DNA from: Catenaria anguillulae PL171
Lineage: Eukaryota > Blastocladiomycota > Blastocladiomycetes > Blastocladiales > Catenariaceae
Reading direction: 5' to 3'
Length of the DNA stretch: 64,000 bases
Assembly: GCA_002102555.1 (NCBI GenBank)
Contig: MCFL01000018.1
Coordinates: 124,001-188,000, forward strand
In this document: in pieces, positions 47,403-57,033 of the stretch
Position numbering within the stretch: position 1 is the first letter of the stretch
Layout of the letters: each line of letters starts with the position of its first letter
Program-made: the position numbers and the translations under genes
Notes under the pieces: generated by a model
Seen by the model: only the letters and a program-made list of their open reading frames with translations
Databases searched by the model: none
What the model was told of the DNA's origin: nothing

Positions 47403-47826
47403 GAGCGGGCGGGATGGGACAGTGCCGATCTGTTGACGGAATGTACAAATACACTGACGCTCAAGTGCGACTGTTCGAGAATGTATAAACGAGCGAACCC
47501 GTGGTGAGGGTGATTCACAGGCGCTGGTCGAGGGCAGCCGGTGGCCGTGGTTCGAGCTGACGGGCATGTGGCGGCTGGCACGACCAGGGATGCGGGTGAG
47601 CCGGTGGCAGCGCGGGTTCGGGACTGTCAAGAGTTTGTGGTGGTTACTGAAAGCGGGCGGGTACGGTGCATGTGCATTGGCCATCGGGTGTGACAGAGAA
47701 CAAAAATCCATTGCTGTGGTGACCGCTTAGGGCCGGGTTTTGACTGGGAGCGAGGACCCAGAGCCTGGCTAGTTCAACATGACCACTTTGACCAGCGAAA
47801 ACCCAGTCGGGATCGGCGTGACCACC
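47403..47826. other. Right-hand subterminal region of the transposon
   Basis: After the transposase stop this region has no gene. Its last ~165 bp (47700-47864) hold six GGTCA/TGACC pentamers, mirroring the left subterminal cluster. The part at 47460-47660 is G-rich without a clear repeat. Confidence 0.6.
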
Positions 47827-47864
47827 CATGACCGGTCACCGAGTGGTCGGCGAAAATGGGTGTG
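47827..47864 (-). repeat. Right terminal inverted repeat of the transposon
   Basis: On the minus strand it reads CACACCCATTTTCGCCGACC, then ACTCGGTGACCGGTCATG, matching the left end at 39505 in inverted orientation. Confidence 0.85.
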
Positions 47865-49014
47865 TTGCTGATGCTGAACAAAGTTTCCAAGCGCTCAAAT
47901 CGCGACTTGAGCACCCCAACTTGAGCAATGATTTGAGCACTGATTAATTTCGTGAATGCGCGCGTGTGATTGGCTGGAACGACACATGAAGAATGTCGCC
48001 TCACAGCCTGAAGACACTGTCACTGTCTCCGACTGTCTCGCAACTCACACTCCTGTGACCTTTCTCTCTGAATGAATGGCTCCCGTTTTCGAAGCACACA
48101 TATGTACTTCCTTATCCGATTCAGACCCAATCCCCAACATTGACACTTGACCTCCGTTGCCCGCCACAATGTCCCCCGGCCACGACCCGCTGTCTCGCTC
48201 TATCGCCGCCTCCCACGAAAATGGCCCCCCCGCCGTCCCCACAACTCTCCGTCCCGCCCCCACCCCGCTCCAACACAAGCTTCTATGTTGAAAGCGACCA
48301 GTCCGACACCCGTTAGCCGCTCTCTACAATCCCATAGCCCTCGCCAAACCTCGACGCGATCGCCACAACCAGTGTCACTCGCCACCCCACGTTGGCTGCA
48401 GCTTTCGGCCGGCCGTCGCCCTCGTCGGCATCGTCGCCAATCACATAAACTCAAGTAACTTCTCGTGGCGTCCCTCTTCCGTGCTCGCGGGGCGATGCGG
48501 CATCGTTCCTTGTAACCCGTCCGCACAGCCCCCAAGCTCGCATGACGGCCAGCCCGTAAACGACTGCACGCCCGCACCAGCAGACGACCCCGTCCACCAA
48601 TGGCCCGTGTCTCGCATCTAATTCATCTCGTCAGCCGCCGCCGTCCATGCCAACTGCCGGGCTGATGAGTTTGCATCGACGCCAGTGTGGCAGTCGCCGG
48701 GACGAGGACGAAATTGGCGGTCGAGGGACGTTGATATGCCGTTTCGGTGATATTTCAGAGAGTTAATTGTAGTTACTTGAAGATAGAAGATGTTTTTTAC
48801 GTAGTTGATTTTTTGCATGCTGGTTGATCATGCTTCGCTCAACATCACGTCGATTCCAGCAGATGGAAACTTTGAACAAAATCGACAATATTGGCTACCT
48901 CATCTTATTCTCATCTTCTCTCTCTTTGAAGAGATGTCTCTGTCATCCAGTCAGCACTCACCACTTGGAATGCATTGACTGATTCACCCCAAGCCCTCAG
49001 TCGTCTGCCATGCC
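47865..49014. other. Region between transposon and RING gene, no confident gene
   Basis: Plus-strand frames at 48147-48458 and a short one starting MSPGHDPLSRSIAASHENGP at 48170 look somewhat protein-like (Ser/Pro-rich, then SNTSFYVESDQSDTR in another frame), but they stop soon and cannot be joined in frame. They may be remains of a gene disrupted near the transposon insertion. From 48700 to 49014 the sequence is A/T-rich and probably carries the promoter of the RING gene. Confidence 0.3.
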
Positions 49015-51677
49015 ATGGACTTTCAACCTGCTCCGCTCGGCTCATCCGGCTCGCCCAGCTCGCAACCGCAACTGCAATCGCAGCCTCTGTCCCATGGTGT
49101 TTCCAAGCGCCCGCGCCATGCAGCTTCCTCTGCTTCTGCGTACTCGGACTCCGACACGGACAATTCCCAACTGTCGCAAGCACTTTCTGCCGGAGCAGAC
49201 CTAGGCGGTGCTCCGCCGCCCCGTTTGCGCAGGCGCATCGCACCAGTATCAAACAGCAGTGGCCGTGTCGAACGTGCCAAACGATTCGCGACCTTGCCTG
49301 GATCGGACACGGACGATGGCAGCAACAGCAAAAGTGATAATGATAGTGAAAGCGACCCAGACCTTGACGGCACGCTGCGAAAGATTCGCCTCCGCCCAGT
49401 CAGCGAGCGTGTCCCGACGCCTGCTGTTGCATTTGGTCCCGCTGAACCTACGTCGTCGGCGGTATCGTCGTCAAGTCAGCAGCAGCTTCCGCCGTCAAGT
49501 CAACTCGGCCGCAATGCCTTTGATTTCCTCCCGTCAAGTCCCGAAACAGATTTGGGCCAATCATCACAAGTTCCTCGCCGCTCCAGGATACGGCCATCGA
49601 CCGCGCTCATTCCGCCTTCACCTCCGTTGCTCTCTGGCTCGTCTTCATCATCAACTGGCCCGACTGCCAGCACCACTTCCTCAAATGATGCAATCACTGT
49701 CTCATCATCCAACGCCTCTGCTTCTTCGCAGCAACAAAGCACACGCGCCAGCCGCCCAGTCGAACTCATTGTCCTCTCGTCGTCTGACGACTCTGACGTC
49801 GACACTCATACCACGCGCAACCCATCCACTCCCGCCGCAAACCCCGACACTTCCATCATTGATCTCACAAACACTCAAGGTCCTACATCAACACATGCTC
49901 TTGCACCCACTGCACGAACCCGCACTCGCCGAGGACCCGAACCCTCCATTGACTTGACAAACACGCAACCCACACCGTCCCGGCAACCTACCCGCGCAAC
50001 TTCCGCGGGTGCCGTTGCTTCTGCTTCTTCGAGTCGCTCGTCGGCAGCGCAGTCCAATTCAGACTCGGACTCGGACATTCAATTCATTGGCGAGCGCCGC
50101 ACGTCGCGATCCCATGCCGCTTCACGGCCTGCTGCAACCGCACCCGCACCCCCTCGTCGGCGGGCCCCACGCGCGGCTTCTGCCGCCGCCGCGGGTGCCG
50201 CAAGCGACTCGGATGACGAGATCCAAGTGACTCGCGTGATCCAGCGCCGGCGACCTTCCACAAGCAACGCAAACGCTGCGGCCGCTGTACCTCAGTCGCC
50301 GCTGGGCATTCGTAGGCTGCAAGGTCCCTCAGCCGCCGAGCTGGCCAGGCAGCGCGCCATGGCCGACGCCAATGCTGCAAGGGCCAATGCCGCAAGGGCA
50401 ATGGCACGTGCCAGAGCGGTTGGCGAGGATTTGCGTCGCGAGCGTGAGCGGCTGCGCGACATGCAGCGGGCTTTTGCCATGGGGATGGCGTATGAGCCTA
50501 CCGACGACGACGAGGACAACGACAATGACAACGACGTTGACGAGGAAGAAGATGAGGACGATGACGAGCATGGTGTCGATTGGATGGACGTTGACGACCT
50601 CTTTGGCGGGCGGCGACACAGGCGTAATAGCGCAACGCATCGACGCACCCGAGGCCCGGCCGCGCCACCCCCGCCCCCACCGTTCCATCGGTTTGTACCC
50701 GTTCCGGCGCCTGGCACGGCCGGATGGGCGACCAGGGCCGCGAGGGAGGCCGAACTTGCGATCCAGCAGGCCCTAATTGACGGACGAAATGCACAAGCGG
50801 TACGTAGGGCGTCCCTATCTCTCCCCCCGCGTGCTGGAATGAGGTCAGCTGCCGAATCGACCCACTTGGGACTGACTGACTCACTTGCCTCTCCAACTCC
50901 TGATAGATGCTCGGCATCATGATGGGTCCAGGGTTCAACTTGATGCACGGCCCAATCCCCATGCACCTTGCCCCGGGCGCAGGTGCTGGCGCGGCCCGCG
51001 CCGGCGGCGGCGGGCCCATGGCCAACTTTATGACGGACGAGCAATTCAACCGGCTGTCCTTTGAAGACCTGCAACGCCTCACCGAAGAAGCCAACAACCG
51101 AGCCGCCGCGCAAGCCGGGCTGCGCGAACCCGAAATGCGCAAGCTCGTGACGCGCAAGTTCCAGCCCAAAGCCGATGCGCTTGTGAAATTGCCCGAACAC
51201 AGCGACCCGACGTGTGTCGTGTGCCAGGGCGATTATGAAGTCAACGAAGAGCTGATGGCATTGCCGCAATGCGGGCACGTGTTTCATGCCGAGTGTGTGC
51301 GTCCGTGGCTAAAGAGTCACACCACGTGCCCTATGTGCCGCAACAATGTCAGGGATGCGTTGGCGGGGTTGGGGTTGCACGTCAGTGGGTCGGCCAGTAA
51401 GAGTAGCAGCAGTAGTCGGCGGTCCAGGGCATCGTCGGGCAACACACGCGCGAGTCGGAGCTCGAGGTCGCGTGGTGTGCCCCCCGTCACATCGCCGTCG
51501 CGGCCACCCACGGGCCGCCGTGCGCCTCCGCCGCTGGGCATGACACGCGGAGCAGCAGCCGCAGCAAGCAATGGTGGAGGTGCGTCGAGCTCGGGGCGTC
51601 CTACGCGGCCTACCGCAGCGGCGGCCGCGGGGCCGAGGAGCAGGAGACCCGTGGATGTGATAGTGGTTGATGATTGA
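49015..51677 (+). CDS. RING-H2 E3 ligase with multiple SUMO-interaction motifs (STUbL candidate)
   Basis: Exons 49015-50799 and 50907-51677 (GTACGT donor, GATAG acceptor), 851 aa, clean frame. The N-terminal 600 residues are Ser-rich and disordered. Motifs fitting SUMO-interaction sites (hydrophobic core next to acidic or Ser residues) occur at about residue 250 (VELIVLSSSDDSD), 281 (SIIDLTN), 312 (SIDLTN) and 355 (DIQFIGE), and the extreme C-terminus is VDVIVVDD. An acidic stretch (EEEDEDDDEHGVDWMDVDDL) lies around 510-540. The RING-H2 finger at about 698-740 has CVVC, CGHVFHAEC and CPMC. SIM clusters plus a RING define SUMO-targeted ubiquitin ligases such as RNF4/Slx8 and Arkadia. The assignment is inferred from motifs. 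Confidence 0.8.
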
Positions 51678-52049
51678 ATGTCGACTTGTGCGAACGTCCA
51701 CCTTACAGCCAACTGAGTTGTTCTTCATCACATTGTGACCATCACCTTGAACTTCTCGTTCATTTGGTTTTCGTACTGTCTTTGTCTTGTTGATCTCCTC
51801 ACTATTTCTCATTGTCATCTTCTCCCCATATACTTTTCCACTCACCGATGTTGTATCCATCTACAGAACTCGTCCGTCAATCCACCGTATCCTCGGGCTT
51901 TTAGTTTTGCCAAGTCTGGCTTCTTCGCAAGTTGTTTTGCAACAGGCAAGCAAGTATGGAGTACAAAGCACGAATCAGAACAAAGCTCATGAGTAGTGGA
52001 ACAGTTCAGTAGGAGCGGCCATCTCAGGAACAAAGCAAGAACGCCGATC
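51678..52049. other. Convergent region between the RING gene and the secreted-protein gene
   Basis: Both neighbours end here. The plus strand is T-rich near 51730-51850, fitting a 3' untranslated region. No gene is supported in these 372 bp. Confidence 0.35.
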
Positions 52050-53231
52050 TCAATCCTGGCACAGATACGGCAGCTCATCGTCTGGGGACCCAGGAACCAC
52101 CAACGGCTGGCCCCCAGGCACCTCAGGCACATCCAACACCAACGGCCGCGCCCCGCCCACGGCCGGGATCGCTTCCCACCCGCCAATCCACACGCGTTTG
52201 CCTGCCGTGGCCGTAGCCGCAACATCCGAAACTTCGGATTCGGCCGACTCGAGCGCCAGGCGGACGGCGTTACCGGCCTCGTCCAACTCGGACGACCTGA
52301 GAACGGCAGGGACTTTGCCGAGGCGCATGCACGCAATGCAGTGTGCTTGCCAGTGGCCCGGTTTTTGGTTGAGAGCCAGATGAGCATGAATTGGTTCGGG
52401 GTTGATGGCGAGGAGGACGCAGTGGCAGCGGTCGTGAGATCCTTGAGTTGGCAAACAGCATGGGTCAGAGGCAAGGCAGGATCCCTTGAAGTGACCACGG
52501 CACCCTGTAAGCAACCGCGAGGAAGCATGTCAACTTGAAGAAGTGAGTGCATTCGCCATACAAATCATGGCAGCAATCCATACCGTTCTCGTCACTTGCA
52601 CTGCCAATTCCCCCACGGCGCCATTCCATGCAGCGATTGCCGCCTGCACCTTGTCTGCTCTCCGGCCTAGCGCCTCCCGCCTTATGGTCTCAACGGCATC
52701 CGTCCAGTTGTCACTCGTCAATTGCGCCAAGACTCGATCCTCGCCCGCCTGCTCACACAAACCCGCGAAATCCAACTGGCCAGCTTGCTCTCCCGTGGCA
52801 AACGCCTCGACCACGCGCAACGGCGCCACATTCCATGATGCCACCTCCTCGTCAGTCACGGCACGTGCGCGAATCTTGCTGGCGCCAAATGGGCGCGCAG
52901 GGGACGACTTGTAATTGAACTTGTGGACACCCTCGGCGAGCTTGACCGTGGCCGCCATCCAACCAGACTCCGTGTCCGAGTCCGAGGTGGTCGATTGTGG
53001 TTCGCGCGATATGTGCACGCGTGTCGCTTGGCCCCCGCATGTATCGACAGAGAGCTGGAATGTGGTGGGCTGGTCGACCGAAAGTGAAAAGGTGCCGACA
53101 ATCGCGCCAGAGTCTGGGTCGATGCGTGGGACCGACCATTGTTGCAGGTTGGCAGCCGCTGCACGGTGGGAGACCGCAAGCAGGGCAAGTACAGGCAGGA
53201 GAGCAGTAATGGAGGGCATCATGTGTTTCAT
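52050..53231 (-). CDS. Secreted protein of unknown function
   Basis: Exons 52584-53231 and 52050-52504 (GTATGG donor, TTACAG acceptor). The start MKHMMPSITALLPVLALLAV followed by SHRAAAA is a convincing signal peptide, with cleavage around residue 25. The mature part looks beta-rich (GTFSLSVDQPTTFQLSVDTC, GVHKFNYKSSPARPFGASKI), then helical, and the second exon ends LVLDVPEVPGGQPLVVPGSP plus DDELPYLCQD. No membrane anchor is seen. Exon 2 has 455 nt; adding one base near 52312 makes 456 and joins the frames (367 aa). I do not recognise the family. Confidence 0.6.
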
Positions 53232-53612
53232 CGGGTGTGCGGAGGGTTTGTGGGAGAACTGACGCTGATGCTCGAGGCGTCTGTCTAATCGCTGAGGACG
53301 AGGTGGGAACGATTCTAATCAAACACGTCGATCTTTGTGTTGGGCTGAACGTTGGTTTTGAGCAATGAGAGCTTTGGTGACGGGAGACTTCAGCCAGTGT
53401 CAAGTATTTTTACCTGCCTCTGCCTCGTCAAACAATGCGACGCATACGCCAGCCTTCTTTTGGCAGAAACGAATCAAGAATCAAGGTAGTGAAAGAAGCA
53501 CATGGACTGTTTGACAAGTGGGGCGGCTGGCTGAGGTCGCGAGAAGAGGAACAAGAGAAAATGCAAGAATAAATAGCGAACGCATTGAAAGGAAAACAGA
53601 ACAAACAAAATA
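53232..53612. other. Promoter of the secreted-protein gene and 3' flank of the F-box gene
   Basis: Both neighbours are on the minus strand. A-rich sequence near 53545-53625 suggests the F-box gene's 3' end. No gene, repeat or RNA is evident in these 381 bp. Confidence 0.35.
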
Positions 53613-55289
53613 CTATGACTGAGTTGATCCGGGGTCGGACGATGTCTGCGACGAGGTGCTTTGTTGCAGAAGAAGTTGTTGGCCGAAGGCCGAGTTATTC
53701 GCCATGCCAATGCTTGCACCGCCTATGCTGCTCCCATGTGAGGGCGGGGCGACACCCATGCTGCGACACGTCCAGCACAATTCGCCGACCTTGACAAAAT
53801 TCCTGTTTGGAGATGTCAGAACATCAGTGTCAGCCGTCGCAAAGAGAAAGACAATCAAAGAGAAACAAAAAGAAGCATACCAGTTCCAGCACTCCCAGCA
53901 ATACCCTAACCCACACCCATTACACGCCCACTTTGCATAGCACACTGGACAATTGGCGAGTACCCTGCGATGCCTCGGGCAATAAAAGTACGTCAACCGA
54001 TCGGGACACACTGGCATCAGCGCGCCCAACTGCGCATCACCAGCATCCGCCCCCGGCGGAATGAATGCCCCCTCCGGCACTTTGACAATCGGTAACCTCT
54101 GCCCCAAGGCAGTTGCCCACGCTCCACGCTCGCAAATGCCCGGTGCGTCCAATACTAGACTGCCATCCGCGGTGTATCCGGGCGGATTATAAGCCCTGGG
54201 AATCTGCGGCAAGCCCGGCCGGCAGGCAGAGCAAATGCGCGCCAAAAACGCGCCCGATTCGCACTCGGACCAGTCGCAATTGAGACTGTCGTCCTCGCAC
54301 GCGGCACAAATGTCGACGAGTCGAGGGCATTTTGGCATGCGGCACGTTTGAGCGCCAGGAATGATTTCGCCGCACGTGCGGCATTCCACCACGTCGGCAA
54401 CGTGCAGGCGCGTGAGGTGGTTGAGGTCAGAGAGCATGGTGGAGGTGATGACGTCCGTGTCGCGGAGCCGGATCGCGCGCAAATGTGGTAGGAGGGATGG
54501 ACTCGAGTCAAGAGTGGGCGACGATTGGTCGTCGAGCAGAGGGTGGTGATGGGCGTGGCTGCACCTTGCATGTGTGTGCCGATGGTGAGAAGTGCAAGCT
54601 GAGCGGTCGGAGGTGGTGCAGTGTTTGATGAGCTTTTTCAGGACAATGGTGCCCGCGGTGATTGGCAGAGCCTCGGGATCGCTCGACATGGGTTTGGATG
54701 GAATGCCAAGTCGCAAGTGGTAGCAAAAGGCCAAATTGAGAATGCGGATGTTGGGAATTGTCTTGACAACATCCCAGACACTGAATGCAATCGGTGTATT
54801 TGACAAGTCGAGTACTTGGACGTGTGAAGACAAGATTTCGCCAATCGAGACCCAGGACAACCGGACACGGCCAGTGGTGGGACTGTGCACAACAGACGGG
54901 ACTAAGAGGGAAGTTGAGGGTCGCTTGTCGAGGCACCGCAAGTACCGCATGACGAGCGTGTCATAAAAAGCGGCCATGGCCAGCGACGACGTGGATGCGG
55001 CCGATGCAGCGGCGGCGGCTGCCTCTGCTTCGGCAGCAGCAGCAGCAGCCATGACGGCATCCGCGCCAACGAGGCTGTTATGGTTGCTGGCTGCAGATGC
55101 AGGGTCTGTGCCGCCTGGCGAGATGAGCGAGAGGACGAGGACCTTGCGGAGCGGCCAGACCCGCCAGCATTGCGGGGAGCGGGCAAGGACGGCCCGCAGC
55201 CATTTGGACGAGGCGACGAGGCGGTGCAGCGACAGCGGGTCGCAGTAGCACCCGACCAGGGCAATCAGTTCGGACGGCAGCCGTTCCAT
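53613..55289 (-). CDS. F-box protein with leucine-rich and Cys-rich regions
   Basis: Exons 53881-55289 and 53613-53802; the 78-nt intron (GTATGC to AACAG) has no stop, so the reading continues through it if unspliced. 532 aa after splicing. Residues about 1-45 form an F-box (MERLPSELIALVGCYCDPLS, KWLRAVLARSPQCWRVW). An Ala-rich low-complexity run (AEAEAAAAAASAASTSS) follows, then LRR-like units (VQVLDLSNTPIAFSVWDVVK, IRILNLAFCYHL). The second half is Cys-rich, with CxxC pairs (VECRTCGEIIPG, DICAACEDDSLNC, CPVCYAKWACNGCGLGYCWE), possibly zinc-binding. F-box proteins are substrate receptors of SCF ubiquitin ligases. The pairing with the C-terminal Cys-rich module is unusual in my knowledge. Confidence 0.8.
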   Translation of the reverse strand: MERLPSELIALVGCYCDPLSLHRLVASSKWLRAVLARSPQCWRVWPLRKVLVLSLISPGGTDPASAASNHNSLVGADAVMAAAAAAEAEAAAAAASAASTSSLAMAAFYDTLVMRYLRCLDKRPSTSLLVPSVVHSPTTGRVRLSWVSIGEILSSHVQVLDLSNTPIAFSVWDVVKTIPNIRILNLAFCYHLRLGIPSKPMSSDPEALPITAGTIVLKKLIKHCTTSDRSACTSHHRHTHARCSHAHHHPLLDDQSSPTLDSSPSLLPHLRAIRLRDTDVITSTMLSDLNHLTRLHVADVVECRTCGEIIPGAQTCRMPKCPRLVDICAACEDDSLNCDWSECESGAFLARICSACRPGLPQIPRAYNPPGYTADGSLVLDAPGICERGAWATALGQRLPIVKVPEGAFIPPGADAGDAQLGALMPVCPDRLTYFYCPRHRRVLANCPVCYAKWACNGCGLGYCWECWNWYASFCFSLIVFLFATADTDVLTSPNRNFVKVGELCWTCRSMGVAPPSHGSSIGGASIGMANNSAFGQQLLLQQSTSSQTSSDPGSTQS

Positions 55290-55491
55290 TGCATCGACTT
55301 GACTTTCAGAGTCTTGGTTGACGGTAATTGTATCATAGGCATGATATTGATATCGATGGCCTGGCCAATCATGACATCGATCGCCCGCCCTCTATCCAAA
55401 GCTCTCCGGCCACGGCGCCACGGCCTTCATCCATGGTGCAAATGAAAATGAAAGGCATGAATGGAGACACTCCGAGCAACGCCGCGCTATC

Positions 55492-56845
55492 ATGACTCCG
55501 ACAAGCAACTTTTCGCACCGCGGATGGACCTTCTCGTCCGTCCACAAGCCCATCTCGGACGCCCGCGACATTGACAACGATCTCGCCTGGCTCCAAACGC
55601 ACGCCCACGCTGGTGCCAACACCAATGGGCCCAATGCGACCGGGGTGGCGGACACCGACACCGCAACACCGGCCCCCGGTCTCCATGCCTTGCCCGAGAT
55701 GTACTTTGGCAACAATTCGCTTGAAATTCGCCACCCAGCGTCCGGATTGGCGCTGCGATTTGACCCACGCCAAGCCCTGGCGTGTGTTGAGGTCGGCGCT
55801 TCCGGTAAGCGGTGGCAAAAGATCAAGGTCAAGGCGGCAGAAACTTGGCAGCGTCGCATGGAAGCGCAACGGGCACAGCGCTCAGCGTCTCGCACCAGCA
55901 GCAACGTGACCCCACCTCCAACGTCCGACAAGTCGCCTCACAGGGCGGATGGACCCCACGACGTGAATCCGTTTGATATTCGGCCAGAGGATATTCAAGT
56001 CACTCCAAAGCCATACGATTGGACGTTTTCGACCGACTACGTCGGCACTGTGACTGGCGCGGTATGCATCGCATTTTGTCCAGCTTCTGCTTTTGGCCGA
56101 TTGCCCCCAAAGCAACCGCTCACTCACGTTCCAAACGACATGATCCACGCAGACTCCAGAGCCGACCGATGAGGAACTACCGCTTCATAAACTCCGTGTC
56201 CAAGAACCTATTCTCTTCTACGATGAAAACATTCTCTACGAAGACGAACTTGGAGACAATGGTGTTTCCAAATACTCGATCAAGATCGTACGCATCGTCG
56301 CTTTCCTCCTTTCCTGTCGTTCATCGTCAAGCTTCTCACATTTTTTTTTTTTCATGTGCCCAATACAGCGCGTCATGCCCTCTTGCTTCTTCATCCTCGC
56401 CCGCCTCTTTCTCCGCGTCGACAATGTCATGTTTGCTCTGCACGACACACGCATCTATCACGCATTCGGATCCGACTGCTTGCTGCGCGAATACTCGACG
56501 CGCAACGTAGACTACATGTCGGTCAAGGACCGCGCCTTGCGTGAATGCGGATCCTCGGCATCCCCTGGATTCGGGTCGCCGGGCTTGTCACGTGCGCCGG
56601 TCTTGGGCGCGCGCCCTCCCGCAGGCCTGCGTGGGGTTGGGGGACTGGTCGGCGGGGGCGGCGCTGGCGCGATCCAGGGAGGTTCAGCGACGAATTTGGC
56701 GGATCCGGATCACCCAATGGTGCCGACGCTTTTGACGAATGAAGGGTGGGTTGGGCAGGTGGTGGCCGAGTTGAGCGAGCCGAATGAGGTCAAGAAGGAG
56801 AAGATTGTGCTGGGCACTGTGGTTGCGGAGGCGATTCCTCATTGA
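55492..56845 (+). CDS. TIP41: TOR signalling regulator TIP41
   Basis: Exons 55492-56061, 56153-56287 and 56369-56845, phase 0 joins, 393 aa. TIP41 landmarks are clear: LPEMYFGNNSLEIRHPASGL, KPYDWTFSTDYVGT, LRVQEPILFYDENILYEDEL then GDNGVSKYSIKIRVMPSCFF and LARLFLRVDNVMFALHDTRI. TIP41/TIPRL binds PP2A-family catalytic subunits and couples them to TOR signalling. The C-terminus is longer than in yeast, with a Gly-rich stretch (GVGGLVGGGGAGAIQGG), and ends in a conserved-looking NEVKKEKIVLGTVVAEA. The second intron has an unusual T-run (about 56340-56352) before its acceptor. Confidence 0.93.
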
Positions 56846-57033
56846 GGTCATGGGAAAGTTGTGTTGTTTGTTTTTGTGTCTTTTACCCCTTTCGGCTCGC
56901 TTCATCGCGTGCAAATAGTACTTACCCGATCCCGAAAGTCTCGACGCGTTCATTCGCGTTGTGGTTCTCAAGTAATCGATACTATCTGATGCATGAGGAC
57001 ATATGTATGTAGTCGAGGCAATTATACATAACC

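Larger units (their letters stand above)
39505..47864 (+). mobile_element. Plavaka/CACTA-like DNA transposon, about 8.36 kb, apparently intact
   Basis: The left end (39505-39541) and the right end (47827-47864, read on the minus strand) are nearly the same sequence in opposite orientation, starting CACACCC(G/A)TTTTCGCCGACC. The base pair TT stands immediately outside both ends, a possible 2-bp target duplication. Both subterminal regions are crowded with GGTCA/TGACC motifs. Inside are a nine-exon Plavaka-type transposase (plus strand) and a four-exon gene of unknown function (minus strand), both without any frame break. Plavaka elements are known mainly from mushrooms and other fungi and belong to the CACTA superfamily. 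The boundaries rest on the inverted ends and have not been compared with other copies. Confidence 0.8.
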
